From NCBI GenBank assembly GCA_047971485.1, contig JBKDZR010000017.1:1-57774 (forward strand): a stretch of DNA of 57,774 nt, in the 5' to 3' direction. Both the position numbers and the translations under genes were made by a program. The notes below the pieces were generated by a model, which saw only the letters and a list, made by a program, of their open reading frames with translations, made no database searches and was not told the DNA's origin. Origin of the DNA: JBKDZR01 sp047971485. Lineage in GTDB: Bacteria; Pseudomonadota; Alphaproteobacteria; Rhodobacterales; Rhodobacteraceae. Positions 44,122 through 52,518 of this stretch are shown one piece after another. The first letter of the stretch is position 1, and each line of letters begins with the position of its first letter.

Positions 44122-44976
44122 ATGACGACGACGATCCCCTTTCCCTCGGGCGACTGGCCCACCTTCCCCCCTGGCTGGGTCTGGCTGTGTGGTGCCGGTC
44201 CCGGCGATCCCGGGCTGCTGACCCTGCATGCGCTGAATGCCCTGCGCCAGGCCGATGTGGTCGTTTACGACGCGCTGGTTGGCCGTGAGATCCTTTCCTG
44301 GGCCCGCCCCGGGGCCGAGATCCTGCATGCCGGCAAACGCGGCGGTAAACCTTCGCCCAGCCAGCGCGACATCTCGGGGCGGCTGATCGAGCTTGCCCGT
44401 GCCGGCAAGCGGGTGTTGCGTCTGAAAGGGGGGGATCCTTTCGTCTTCGGGCGTGGCGGCGAAGAGGCCCAGACCCTGGTCCAGCACGGTATCCCCTTTC
44501 GCATCATTCCGGGCATCACCGCCGGGATCGGTGGCATGGCCAGCGCCGGAATCCCGGTGACCCATCGCGATGTCAACCAGACCCTGGCCTTCGTCACCGG
44601 CCATGACCAGAGCGGCGCCGCCCCCGGCGCGGTCGACTGGGCGGCGCTGGCCCGGGCGGCGCAGGTCATCGTCATCTACATGGGGATGAAACATATCGGA
44701 ACCATTGCGGCGGCGCTGATTGCCGGCGGCCGCCCCCCGGACGATCCGGTCGCCGTGGTTGCCGATGCCACCCTGCCCGGCGAGACGGTACTGGAGACGG
44801 TGCTGTCCCGGGTCGAGGCCGATATCGCCGCCTCGGACATTGCCCCGCCGGCGGTGATCTGCGTCGGGCGGGCGGTCCTGATGCGGCAGGCCCTGGACTG
44901 GCAGGCGCTGGCACGGGGCGTGCCCCCCCGGGCCCTGGATCCGCTGGGGCGCGGCAAGCCGGCCGAAGCGCCATGA
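44122..44976 (+). CDS. cobA: Uroporphyrinogen-III C-methyltransferase
   Basis: 284-aa SAM-dependent enzyme making precorrin-2, the branch point to B12 and siroheme. The SAM-binding motif is LCGAGPGDPGLLTLHALNAL; VLRLKGGDPFVFGRGGEEA and PGITAGIGGMASAGIPVTHR are diagnostic. It is the single-domain CobA form without CysG oxidase/chelatase parts. ATG 44122 is used; the upstream ATG at 44083 gives a non-family extension. It overlaps cobB by 4 nt. Confidence 0.95.
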   Translation: MTTTIPFPSGDWPTFPPGWVWLCGAGPGDPGLLTLHALNALRQADVVVYDALVGREILSWARPGAEILHAGKRGGKPSPSQRDISGRLIELARAGKRVLRLKGGDPFVFGRGGEEAQTLVQHGIPFRIIPGITAGIGGMASAGIPVTHRDVNQTLAFVTGHDQSGAAPGAVDWAALARAAQVIVIYMGMKHIGTIAAALIAGGRPPDDPVAVVADATLPGETVLETVLSRVEADIAASDIAPPAVICVGRAVLMRQALDWQALARGVPPRALDPLGRGKPAEAP

Positions 44977-46268
44977 ACAGCAATCCGGGCCGGGGGCTGA
45001 TCGTTTCTGCACCGGCCTCGGGGGCGGGCAAGACGCTGCTCACACTGGGCCTGCTGGCGGCATTGCGGGCCCGGGGTGTGCCCGTGCGCGGGGCCAAAAG
45101 CGGCCCCGACTATATCGACCCGCGCTTTCACGAGGCCGCCTGCGGGGCGCCGTGCCTGAACCTTGATGCCTGGGCCATGACGCCGGAACGGATCCGGGCA
45201 CGGTCTGCCGGGGCGGGGGTCTTGCTGATCGAGGGGGCAATGGGGCTGTTCGACGGCGCCCCTCCAGATGGCCGGGGGGCCAGTGCCGATCTGGCCCGTC
45301 AGCTGGCCCTGCCGGTGGTTTTGATCGTCGATGCCCGGTCCATGGCGCATTCCGTGGTCCCGCTTGTTCAGGGCTTTGCCCACCACGATCCGGCCGTGCA
45401 CATCGCCGGGGTGATCCTGAACCGGGTGGGCAGCCCGCGCCATGCCGGCCTGTTGCGCCGGGCGCTGGAGGGGGCCGGAGTGACGGTCTTGGGCGCCCTG
45501 CCCCGTGCTCCGGCCCTGACCACCCCCGGCCGTCATCTCGGCCTTATCCAGGCGGCAGAACATCCTGACCTGACGGGTTTCATCGCCCGGGCCGCAGATC
45601 TGATCGCTGAGACGGTGGATCTGGACCGGCTGCTGGCAGAGGCCGCGCCCCTGCCCACCGATACCACGCCCGTGACGCCCCCCTCGCCCCCCTCGCCGCC
45701 GGCGCAGCGGATCGCCGTCGCCCGGGATGCGGCCTTTGGCTTTGCCTATCCCCATATGCTGGAGGACTGGCGCAGGGCCGGGGCCGAGATCCTGCCCTTT
45801 TCACCCCTGGCAGATCAGCCCCCCCCCCTGGCCGATCTGATCTTTCTGCCCGGCGGATACCCCGAACTGCATGCTGGACAAATCGCCGCAGCCCAACGAT
45901 TTCTGACAGGCCTGCGCAGCGCTGCCCGGGCCGGTACGATGATCTACGGGGAATGCGGGGGCTATATGGTGTTGGGCCAGGGACTGATCGACGCGGACGG
46001 CACCCGTCATGCCATGGTCGGGCTGCTCGACCTGGAGACCAGCTTTGCCCAACGCCGGCTGCATCTGGGCTATCGCCACCTGCACGCCGACACGGGCCCC
46101 TTCGCCGGCACCTGGCGCGGGCATGAATTTCACTATGCCACCACGCTACAGGCCCGGGGAACACCCCTGTTTCACGCCCGGGACGCCGAGGATACGCCCC
46201 TGCCGCCCATGGGCCTGCGCGCCGGCAGGGTCAGCGGATCCTTCGCCCATCTCATCGACATCGCCTGA
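44973..46268 (+). CDS. cobB: (Hydrogeno)cobyrinate a,c-diamide synthase
   Basis: 431-aa ATP- and glutamine-dependent amidase of the corrin a and c side chains. The N-terminal P-loop-like ATPase domain has SAPASGAGKTLLTLGLL and AKSGPDYIDPRFHEAA; the C-terminal class-I glutaminase-like domain has the catalytic Cys in IYGECGGYMVLGQ. A Thr/Pro/Ser-rich linker (TPVTPPSPPSPPAQ) joins them. Translationally coupled to cobA. Confidence 0.95.
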   Translation: MNSNPGRGLIVSAPASGAGKTLLTLGLLAALRARGVPVRGAKSGPDYIDPRFHEAACGAPCLNLDAWAMTPERIRARSAGAGVLLIEGAMGLFDGAPPDGRGASADLARQLALPVVLIVDARSMAHSVVPLVQGFAHHDPAVHIAGVILNRVGSPRHAGLLRRALEGAGVTVLGALPRAPALTTPGRHLGLIQAAEHPDLTGFIARAADLIAETVDLDRLLAEAAPLPTDTTPVTPPSPPSPPAQRIAVARDAAFGFAYPHMLEDWRRAGAEILPFSPLADQPPPLADLIFLPGGYPELHAGQIAAAQRFLTGLRSAARAGTMIYGECGGYMVLGQGLIDADGTRHAMVGLLDLETSFAQRRLHLGYRHLHADTGPFAGTWRGHEFHYATTLQARGTPLFHARDAEDTPLPPMGLRAGRVSGSFAHLIDIA

Positions 46269-46373
46269 CCCCCTTTACCTTCCCCGCCCCGGGGACTAGA
46301 GCTTGTCGCCATTCATGCGCGGCCCCGGATGGCCGGCCCCGGCCCACCCCGTATCAGGCGTTAGGGAACGACC

Positions 46374-47594
46374 ATGACAGAGACCGCTCCACGCCATGAT
46401 CCCCGCGCCCGCCGCAATGTACTGCTGCTGGTCTGTGCTCAGGCCTTGATCGGCAGCCAGATGCCGATGATCTTCGTCATCGGCGGGCTGGCGGGGCAAA
46501 TGCTGGCGCCCAATCCCTGCCTGGCGACCTTGCCGATCTCGCTGATCATGTTCGGGTCGATGACAACGGCCCCGTGGCTGTCCAACGTCATGCAATCCCA
46601 TGGCCGGCGCGCGGGGTTCTATATCGGTGTTCTGGGCGGGCTGGGCGGGGCAATCGTGGCCCTGCTGGGCTTGTTGCAAGGCTCGTTCGGTATTTTCCTG
46701 GTCGGATCCTACCTGACCGGCATCTATGCCTCGGCCCAGGGTTTTTACCGCTTTGCCGCCGCCGATACCGCCAGCGACAGTTTCCGCCCCAAGGCGATCA
46801 GCTATGTCATGGCCGGCGGGCTGTTTTCCGCGATCATCGGGCCACAGCTGGTCAAGATGACGGCGAATGCCAGCGTGGTGCCGTTCCTGGGCACCTATAT
46901 GGCCGTGCTGGTGCTGAACCTGATCGGTCTGGCCCTGTTTTCCTTCCTCGACATCCCGAAACCGGCGCAACCGGCCAAGGGGGTCCCCAGTGGACGCAGC
47001 CGGATGGCGTTGCTGAAAACGCCGGAAATCGCCGTGGCGATCATCTGTGGCATGGTGTCCTACGCGCTGATGACACTGGTGATGACCTCAACCCCGCTGG
47101 CTGTGGTCGGCTGTGGCTTCAGCCAGGCCAATGCTGCCGATGTCGTCTCGGGCCATGTGCTGGCCATGTTCGTGCCCTCCTTCTTCACCGGCAGCCTGAT
47201 CGTACGCTTCGGGGCGCGCAAGGTGGTCGCCGCTGGATTGGTCATCCTCAGCCTGGCCGGCGTGGTGGCCCTGAACGGGGTTGAACTGGAGAAATTCTTC
47301 ATCGCCCTCATCCTGCTGGGGGTGGGATGGAATTTCGGCTTTATCGGTGCAACCTCGATGCTGGCCGCCGCCCATGCCCCCGAAGAACGCGGCCGGGTGC
47401 AGGGCATGAACGACGCCATCGTCTTTGGCTGCGTGACCCTGGCCTCGCTGGCCTCGGGCGGGCTGATGAACTGTTCGGGGGGCGATGTCGTGTCGGGCTG
47501 GGCCTCGGTCAACCTGGCGATGATCCCGTTTCTGACCCTGGCCGGCGCCGCCCTCATCTGGCTGGCCCTGCGCCCGACCCCGCCGGTGCGCTGA
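46374..47594 (+). CDS. MFS transporter
   Basis: 406-aa inner-membrane carrier with about 12 hydrophobic helices, for example VLLLVCAQALIGSQMPMIFVIGGLAG (first) and KVVAAGLVILSLAGVVALNG. The central loop contains KGVPSGRSRMALLKTPEIA. The Arg-rich loop AAHAPEERGRVQGMNDAIVFG resembles the MFS motif between helices 10 and 11. Substrate unknown. It is convergent with the NDUFAF6-like gene, with only 3 nt between stops. Confidence 0.85.
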   Translation: MTETAPRHDPRARRNVLLLVCAQALIGSQMPMIFVIGGLAGQMLAPNPCLATLPISLIMFGSMTTAPWLSNVMQSHGRRAGFYIGVLGGLGGAIVALLGLLQGSFGIFLVGSYLTGIYASAQGFYRFAAADTASDSFRPKAISYVMAGGLFSAIIGPQLVKMTANASVVPFLGTYMAVLVLNLIGLALFSFLDIPKPAQPAKGVPSGRSRMALLKTPEIAVAIICGMVSYALMTLVMTSTPLAVVGCGFSQANAADVVSGHVLAMFVPSFFTGSLIVRFGARKVVAAGLVILSLAGVVALNGVELEKFFIALILLGVGWNFGFIGATSMLAAAHAPEERGRVQGMNDAIVFGCVTLASLASGGLMNCSGGDVVSGWASVNLAMIPFLTLAGAALIWLALRPTPPVR

Positions 47595-47597
47595 GCG

Positions 47598-48362
47598 CTA
47601 CCAGCGGCCCAGATAGCGCATCCGGATCAGCCGGGCCTTGCGCCGGGCCTCGGAATGGCCCAGACGACCGTCCAGAACCCGGGCCGGATCGTTCAGCGCC
47701 CGGGCCAGAACAGGGGCCGCCATCCAGCCAGCCAGCAACGCCGGGCGTGCCGCCACGGCCACGCTGCGCCGCGCCGCCCGGGCGGTTTCCGCCGCATCCA
47801 GCCCCCATTCGGCCAACCCCCGGATCGCAACACCGGGGTCCCCCGGCAGGGGGTGCCGGCCGGCCCCGATCAGCGCGGGCACGGCCGCCAACCAAGCCGC
47901 CGCCGCCGCCGCCCGGCCCTGGGCGCGCACCGCAGCCACATCATCGGCTCCCAGCGCCCGACAGGCGACCCGCATCAACCCACCGCCCGTCGCATCAAGA
48001 TAGGCCTTCAGCGCATCCAGATCGGCAAACGGTCCGGGCCAGGCATCCTGACGCCGGGCATCGACCAGATCGGCCAGGATCGCGATGCTTTCCACATCCA
48101 GAACGCCGGCCAGCGCATGACAGACCTCATGATCGCGCGGGCGGCCCCCATCGGCAATCTCGGCCAGGGCATCGGCCCACCATTGCAGGCGCATCTCGGC
48201 GATCATCGGTTCGGAAACCGCCCAGGGTGCGCGGCTGACTTCGACATTGAACGCATAGACCGGCAGCAGGCGGCAACGCGCCTCAGGAGGGACGGCCAGC
48301 ACCGTCAACCAGCGGTCCGGATCCCCCCGTTCCACCAGCTCGGCGCAGGCCGCCAGGGTCAT
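47598..48362 (-). CDS. Squalene/phytoene-synthase-fold protein, NDUFAF6-like
   Basis: 254-aa member of the trans-isoprenyl synthase fold. The stretch LLPVYAFNVEVSRAPWAVSE...EMRLQWWADAL aligns best with mitochondrial complex I assembly factor NDUFAF6 (AFNVELAQVKDSVSE...LMRMQFW). The first Asp-rich substrate motif DxxxD of true phytoene/squalene synthases is not visible, so prenyl synthase activity is doubtful. I infer a role in respiratory complex I assembly. It overlaps the cimA stop by 4 nt. Confidence 0.8.
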   Translation of the reverse strand: MTLAACAELVERGDPDRWLTVLAVPPEARCRLLPVYAFNVEVSRAPWAVSEPMIAEMRLQWWADALAEIADGGRPRDHEVCHALAGVLDVESIAILADLVDARRQDAWPGPFADLDALKAYLDATGGGLMRVACRALGADDVAAVRAQGRAAAAAAWLAAVPALIGAGRHPLPGDPGVAIRGLAEWGLDAAETARAARRSVAVAARPALLAGWMAAPVLARALNDPARVLDGRLGHSEARRKARLIRMRYLGRW

Positions 48363-50008
48363 GCCGAACCCGCCATCGGCACGACCTGCGAAAGCGGCTG
48401 GGCGCCATCGCGGATCAGCTTCCAGGTGATGGAATCGAGCAGGGCATCGAAACTGGCGTCGACTATGTTCGGCGACACCCCCACCGTGGACCAACGCCGT
48501 CCCTGGCTGTCGGCGCTGTCGATGACCACACGGGTCACCGCCTCGGTGCCGCCATCAATGATGCGCACCTTGAAATCCACCAGGCGCAAATCCTCGATCA
48601 GCGCCTGGTAGGGGCCAAGATCCTTGAACAGCGCCTTGGCCAATGCGTTGACCGGCCCGCGATCACCGCCCGAGGCATCCAGGCTTTCGCTGACCGAGAG
48701 GGTCTTTTCCCCCCCGATCTTCACCACGACCACGGCCTCGGACAGGCTGACCATCCGGTTGTATTTGTTCTTGCGCCGCTCAACCGTCACCTTGTAGCGC
48801 TTTACCTCGAAAAAATCGGGCTTTATGCCAAGTTCCTCACGTGCCACCAACTCAAAGCTGGCCTGTGCCGTGTCATAGGAATAGCCTTCGGCCTCACGCG
48901 TTTTGATCACATCCAGGATCCGCGCCAGGGCCGGATCGACGGCGGGCACCTCGATCCCGGCTTCGGCCAAGCGACGACGCAGGTTGGATTGACCGGCCTG
49001 GTTCGACATGGGCACGATGCGGGCATTGCCTACCGTGCCCGGATCAATGTGTTCATAGGTCGAAGGGTCCTTAAGGATCGCACTGGCATGCAGCCCCGCC
49101 TTATGGGCAAAAGCCGAGGACCCCACATAGGGCAAGCTTTTCACCGGCACCCGGTTGAGAATGTCATCCAGCGTCCGCGACGCCTTGGTCAGCCCGCGCA
49201 GGGCCGTGTCGCTGATCCCGGTTTCAAATCGGTCGCGATAGGTGGGTTTCAGCTTCAGCGTGGGGATCAGGCTGGTCAGGCTGGCATTGCCGCAGCGCTC
49301 GCCCAGCCCGTTCAGCGTGCCCTGGATCTGACGCACCCCAGAATCCACGGCGGCCAGCGATCCGGCCACGGCCATGCCCAGATCATCATGGCAATGGATG
49401 CCCAGCCTGCCGCCTGGAATGCCGGCGGCGATCACCTCGGATACAACCCGGCCAATATCCGCCGGCAGGCTGCCGCCATTGGTATCGCAGAGCACGATCC
49501 AGCGGGCGCCGGCATCCCGCGCGGCGCACAGGCAATCCAGCGCATAGGATGGGTTGTCGCGATAGCCGTCGAAGAAATGTTCCGCATCGAACAGCGCCTC
49601 GCGGCCCTGCCCCACCACATGGGCAATGGACCGGGCAATATTGTCGAGGTTCTCGTCCAACCCGGTTCCCAAGGCCTCGGTAACGTGGAAATCATGGGTC
49701 TTGCCCACCAGGCAGACGGCGGGCGTCCCCGCATTCAGCACGGCAGCCAGCACATCGTCATTCTCGGCCGAGCGCCCGGCCCGCTTGGTCATGCCAAAGG
49801 CCGTCAGCACGGCACGGGTTTCGGGGGCCTCGTCGAAAAAGGCGCTGTCGGTTGGATTGGCCCCGGGCCAGCCGCCTTCGATATAGTCCACGCCAAGCGC
49901 ATCCAGCAGCTCCGCGATCCGGCGCTTTTCGCTGGGGGCGAATTGCACACCCTGGGTCTGCTGACCATCCCGCAGGGTCGTATCATAGAGGTAGAGGCGT
50001 TCACGCAT
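48359..50008 (-). CDS. cimA: (R)-Citramalate synthase
   Basis: 549-aa condensing enzyme joining acetyl-CoA and pyruvate to citramalate, a threonine-independent route to isoleucine. The TIM-barrel start is LYLYDTTLRDGQQTQGVQF; metal-binding His lie in LGIHCHDDLGMAVAGSLAAV; LNGLGERCGNASLTSLI is conserved. The C-terminal third is the LeuA-type regulatory domain (KALFKDLGPYQALIEDLRLVDFKVRI). Related family members are isopropylmalate and homocitrate synthases; the early GGWPGANPTD segment favours CimA. It lies 60 nt after cysS. Confidence 0.9.
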   Translation of the reverse strand: MRERLYLYDTTLRDGQQTQGVQFAPSEKRRIAELLDALGVDYIEGGWPGANPTDSAFFDEAPETRAVLTAFGMTKRAGRSAENDDVLAAVLNAGTPAVCLVGKTHDFHVTEALGTGLDENLDNIARSIAHVVGQGREALFDAEHFFDGYRDNPSYALDCLCAARDAGARWIVLCDTNGGSLPADIGRVVSEVIAAGIPGGRLGIHCHDDLGMAVAGSLAAVDSGVRQIQGTLNGLGERCGNASLTSLIPTLKLKPTYRDRFETGISDTALRGLTKASRTLDDILNRVPVKSLPYVGSSAFAHKAGLHASAILKDPSTYEHIDPGTVGNARIVPMSNQAGQSNLRRRLAEAGIEVPAVDPALARILDVIKTREAEGYSYDTAQASFELVAREELGIKPDFFEVKRYKVTVERRKNKYNRMVSLSEAVVVVKIGGEKTLSVSESLDASGGDRGPVNALAKALFKDLGPYQALIEDLRLVDFKVRIIDGGTEAVTRVVIDSADSQGRRWSTVGVSPNIVDASFDALLDSITWKLIRDGAQPLSQVVPMAGSA

Positions 50009-50068
50009 GAGATTGACCTCGCCGTTCTGTCACCGGGACACCCGTGCTCTGCGCCGTCAACACACCAC

Positions 50069-51451
50069 TCATAGCAGATTTTCCAGTTTTGCAGGATCGA
50101 ATCCTGGCTGCGGTTTCAGGCTGACCCCCGCCTTGGACATCCGGACCTCGACACCAGCGGCAATCAGAGCGGTCTTCAACTGATCCACGGCACTGAAATC
50201 CTTGGTCTGCAGGGCGGTTTCGCGCAAAGCCGCAAGACCCTTTTCCAGAACGGACAGATCAACACCCGGCTGGTTTACCCAGGCCGGAACCTGTGCGCCC
50301 ATCAGACCCAGAAACTGCAATGCGCCACGCAGCGCCGGGACATCACCGACCCCGGACAACTGATGCAGTTCAGCCAGCGCGCCATGCGTGTTAAGATCAT
50401 CAGACAATGCCTTGATAACACTAGGTGGCGGGGAGAAGTCTCCGACCAGTTCAGCCACCTGCCCATACCATTTGCGCAGGCTGCGCTCGGCCTCTTCTGC
50501 CTTTTTCGCCGTCCAGTCCATCGGCTTGCGGTAATGGGTGCTAAGCAGCACGAAGCGGATCACCTCGCCGGGGATGCCCTTGTCCAGCAGGTCGCGGACG
50601 GTGAAGAAATTGCCAAGGCTCTTGGACATCTTCTTGCCCTCGACCTGCAGCATTTCGTTGTGCATCCAGACTTGGGCGAACCCGCCCTTGGGATGGGCGC
50701 AGCAGCTTTGGGCGATCTCATTCTCGTGGTGGGGGAACATCAGGTCGTTGCCGCCGCCATGGATGTCAAAGCTTTCGCCCAGCAGATCATGGGACATGGC
50801 CGAGCACTCGATATGCCAGCCAGGGCGTCCGCGCCCCCAGGGGCTGTCCCAACCCGGTTCATCGGCTGCCGCCGGTTTCCACAGGACGAAATCCATCGGA
50901 TTGCGCTTGTAGGGGGCCACCTCGACCCGGGCACCGGCAATCATATCATCCAATGAGCGACCCGACAGCCGGCCATAATCGGCATAGCTGTCCACGGCGA
51001 ACAGGGCGTGTCCCTCGGCGGCATAGGCATGGCCGCGTTGGATCAAATCCTCGATCATTGCCACCATCTGCGGAATATAGGCGGTGGCGCGCGGCATATG
51101 GGTGGGTTCCAGCGTCCCCAGGGCAGCCATGTCATCAAGATACCACCTCGTGGTCTCGCTGGTGATCTTGTCGATCGGCTGCCCGGTTTCCTGGGCCCGC
51201 GCGATGATCTTGTCATCGACATCGGTGAAGTTGCGCACATAGGTGACGTGATCGACCCCATAGACATGACGCAGCAGCCGGAACAGCACATCGAACACCA
51301 CCACCGGGCGGGCATTGCCCAGATGCGCCCGGTCATAAACCGTCGGCCCACAGACATACATGCGCACATCATCGGCGCGCAGCGGGGTGAACACCTGCTG
51401 GCGGCGGGTGGCGGTGTTGTGCAGGGTGATCTCGGTCTTGGTATCGGTCAT
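50069..51451 (-). CDS. cysS: Cysteinyl-tRNA synthetase
   Basis: 460-aa class I aminoacyl-tRNA synthetase. The HIGH-type motif is HLGNARPVVVFDVLFRLL; KMSKS is in VEGKKMSKSLGNFF. Zinc ligands are expected at VCGPTVYD (Cys), ECSAMSHDL (Cys) and HHENEIAQS (His/Glu), all visible. It heads the minus-strand series cysS-cimA-NDUFAF6-like gene. Confidence 0.97.
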   Translation of the reverse strand: MTDTKTEITLHNTATRRQQVFTPLRADDVRMYVCGPTVYDRAHLGNARPVVVFDVLFRLLRHVYGVDHVTYVRNFTDVDDKIIARAQETGQPIDKITSETTRWYLDDMAALGTLEPTHMPRATAYIPQMVAMIEDLIQRGHAYAAEGHALFAVDSYADYGRLSGRSLDDMIAGARVEVAPYKRNPMDFVLWKPAAADEPGWDSPWGRGRPGWHIECSAMSHDLLGESFDIHGGGNDLMFPHHENEIAQSCCAHPKGGFAQVWMHNEMLQVEGKKMSKSLGNFFTVRDLLDKGIPGEVIRFVLLSTHYRKPMDWTAKKAEEAERSLRKWYGQVAELVGDFSPPPSVIKALSDDLNTHGALAELHQLSGVGDVPALRGALQFLGLMGAQVPAWVNQPGVDLSVLEKGLAALRETALQTKDFSAVDQLKTALIAAGVEVRMSKAGVSLKPQPGFDPAKLENLL

Positions 51452-51738
51452 GTGGCAAAGCCTCGCGCGGGGTGCGGCGGGTCTAGCCTGATCGTTTCGA
51501 GATGAAAAGAACCGCCCGCCGAACTGGTCAGCAGGGAATACAGATCGTCGTGGCGGTCGTGTTCGTCATGGGGGGTGCGTACACCCTTGGGCCCGGGCTG
51601 TCCATGCATTCCCGCCCACAGGACCCCAAGGATGGCAGGGGCCGGCAAAGTCGCCCGCCCGTGTGATCCGTGCCGGCAGCACTTACCCGGGGCCTCATAG
51701 TGGGTGACAGGCCCCGAACCGCCCGGCGCGCGCCCGGC
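51452..51738. other. GST to cysS intergenic region
   Basis: 287 nt with no well-supported gene. It holds the hairpin at 51689-51715 and presumably the cysS promoter, which I cannot pin down. A 66-codon frame overlapping the cysS start is treated as doubtful. Confidence 0.35.
51689..51715 (-). terminator. Hairpin after the GST gene
   Basis: Perfect 7-bp stem GGGGCCT/AGGCCCC with a 13-nt loop, 24 nt after the GST stop on the transcribed strand; a smaller inverted repeat (GTGCTGCCGGCAC) follows. Likely end of the monooxygenase-TRAP-GST transcript. No T-run. Confidence 0.4.
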
Positions 51739-52518
51739 TCAGCGCACCTGGTCGCGATACGCAGCCACCGGTTTCAGCGGCCCCCACATGCGCGCGGAAA
51801 AACGGTGTTCGCCCTTGCGGTAAATCGCGGTTTCACGCAGGCGGTCGAACCAGGTGACGACCAGTGGCAAATCCGCATAAAGTGTCTCTTCCCGCAGATA
51901 AACCAACCGGTCGAAAATGCCGGCCAGGGCCACCTCGGCCAGGGTCAGCATCTCGCCGCAGATCCAAGGACCAGGATAGAGTGCCAGTTCCGCCTCCAGC
52001 ATCTCCAGGTGCCAGCGCAGATCCTTGCGCGCCGCCGCATCCCGGGCCGGATCGGCCGGGGCGGTCACGCGCTTCAGATAGTCCTGCGCCTTGACCTGAT
52101 CGGGATGGCGCCTGGACCAGTCCTGCAACTGCGCCAGACCGAATCCCTCGACCCGCAGCTTCATCATCGAGTTGAAGCTGAGCGTGACGATGTGGCCGAA
52201 CAGATGATCCTGCTCGATATACATCCACTTGCGCATCACCGCCGTCAGCCAGGGATCCCCCGGACGCAGCGGCGGATCGGGATAGGCATCTTCCAGATAC
52301 TCCGCAATCACATTGGACTGGCTGAGGATCCGGTCGCCGTCGACCAGGGTCGGCACGATGCCGTAGGGGTTCATCTCAAGATAATCGGGCTGGAAATGAT
52401 CGAATTTCCAGCTTTCGATGAACACTTCTTCCCAGGGCAGGCCCTTGGCCTCCAGCACCATGCGCACCTTCATGCAGCATGGGCTGTCGCCGAATTGATA
52501 GAGTTTCCGCTGCGTCAT
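51739..52518 (-). CDS. Glutathione S-transferase-family protein
   Basis: 259 aa. The N-terminal thioredoxin-like domain starts KLYQFGDSPCCMKVRMVLEAKGLPW and has the cis-Pro/glutathione contact NPYGIVPTLVDGDRILSQSNVIAEYLEDAYP. The C-terminal helical domain contains GPWICGEMLTLAEVALAGIFDRL. The Ser-Pro-Cys-Cys sequence sits at the usual active-site position, as in zeta/beta-like classes that include maleylacetoacetate and maleylpyruvate isomerases. It overlaps dctM by 4 nt, so it belongs to the uptake and oxidation operon, where a cis-trans isomerase or glutathione-dependent role is plausible but unproven. Confidence 0.88.
   Translation of the reverse strand: MTQRKLYQFGDSPCCMKVRMVLEAKGLPWEEVFIESWKFDHFQPDYLEMNPYGIVPTLVDGDRILSQSNVIAEYLEDAYPDPPLRPGDPWLTAVMRKWMYIEQDHLFGHIVTLSFNSMMKLRVEGFGLAQLQDWSRRHPDQVKAQDYLKRVTAPADPARDAAARKDLRWHLEMLEAELALYPGPWICGEMLTLAEVALAGIFDRLVYLREETLYADLPLVVTWFDRLRETAIYRKGEHRFSARMWGPLKPVAAYRDQVR

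Noticed and set aside
51448..51648. 66-codon minus-strand frame overlapping the cysS start by 4 nt, with a His/Asp-rich patch (TPHDEHDRHDD)
   Set aside because: No ribosome-binding site or family resemblance, and the composition changes along the frame; a chance frame in GC-rich DNA is more likely, although the 4-nt overlap made me hesitate.
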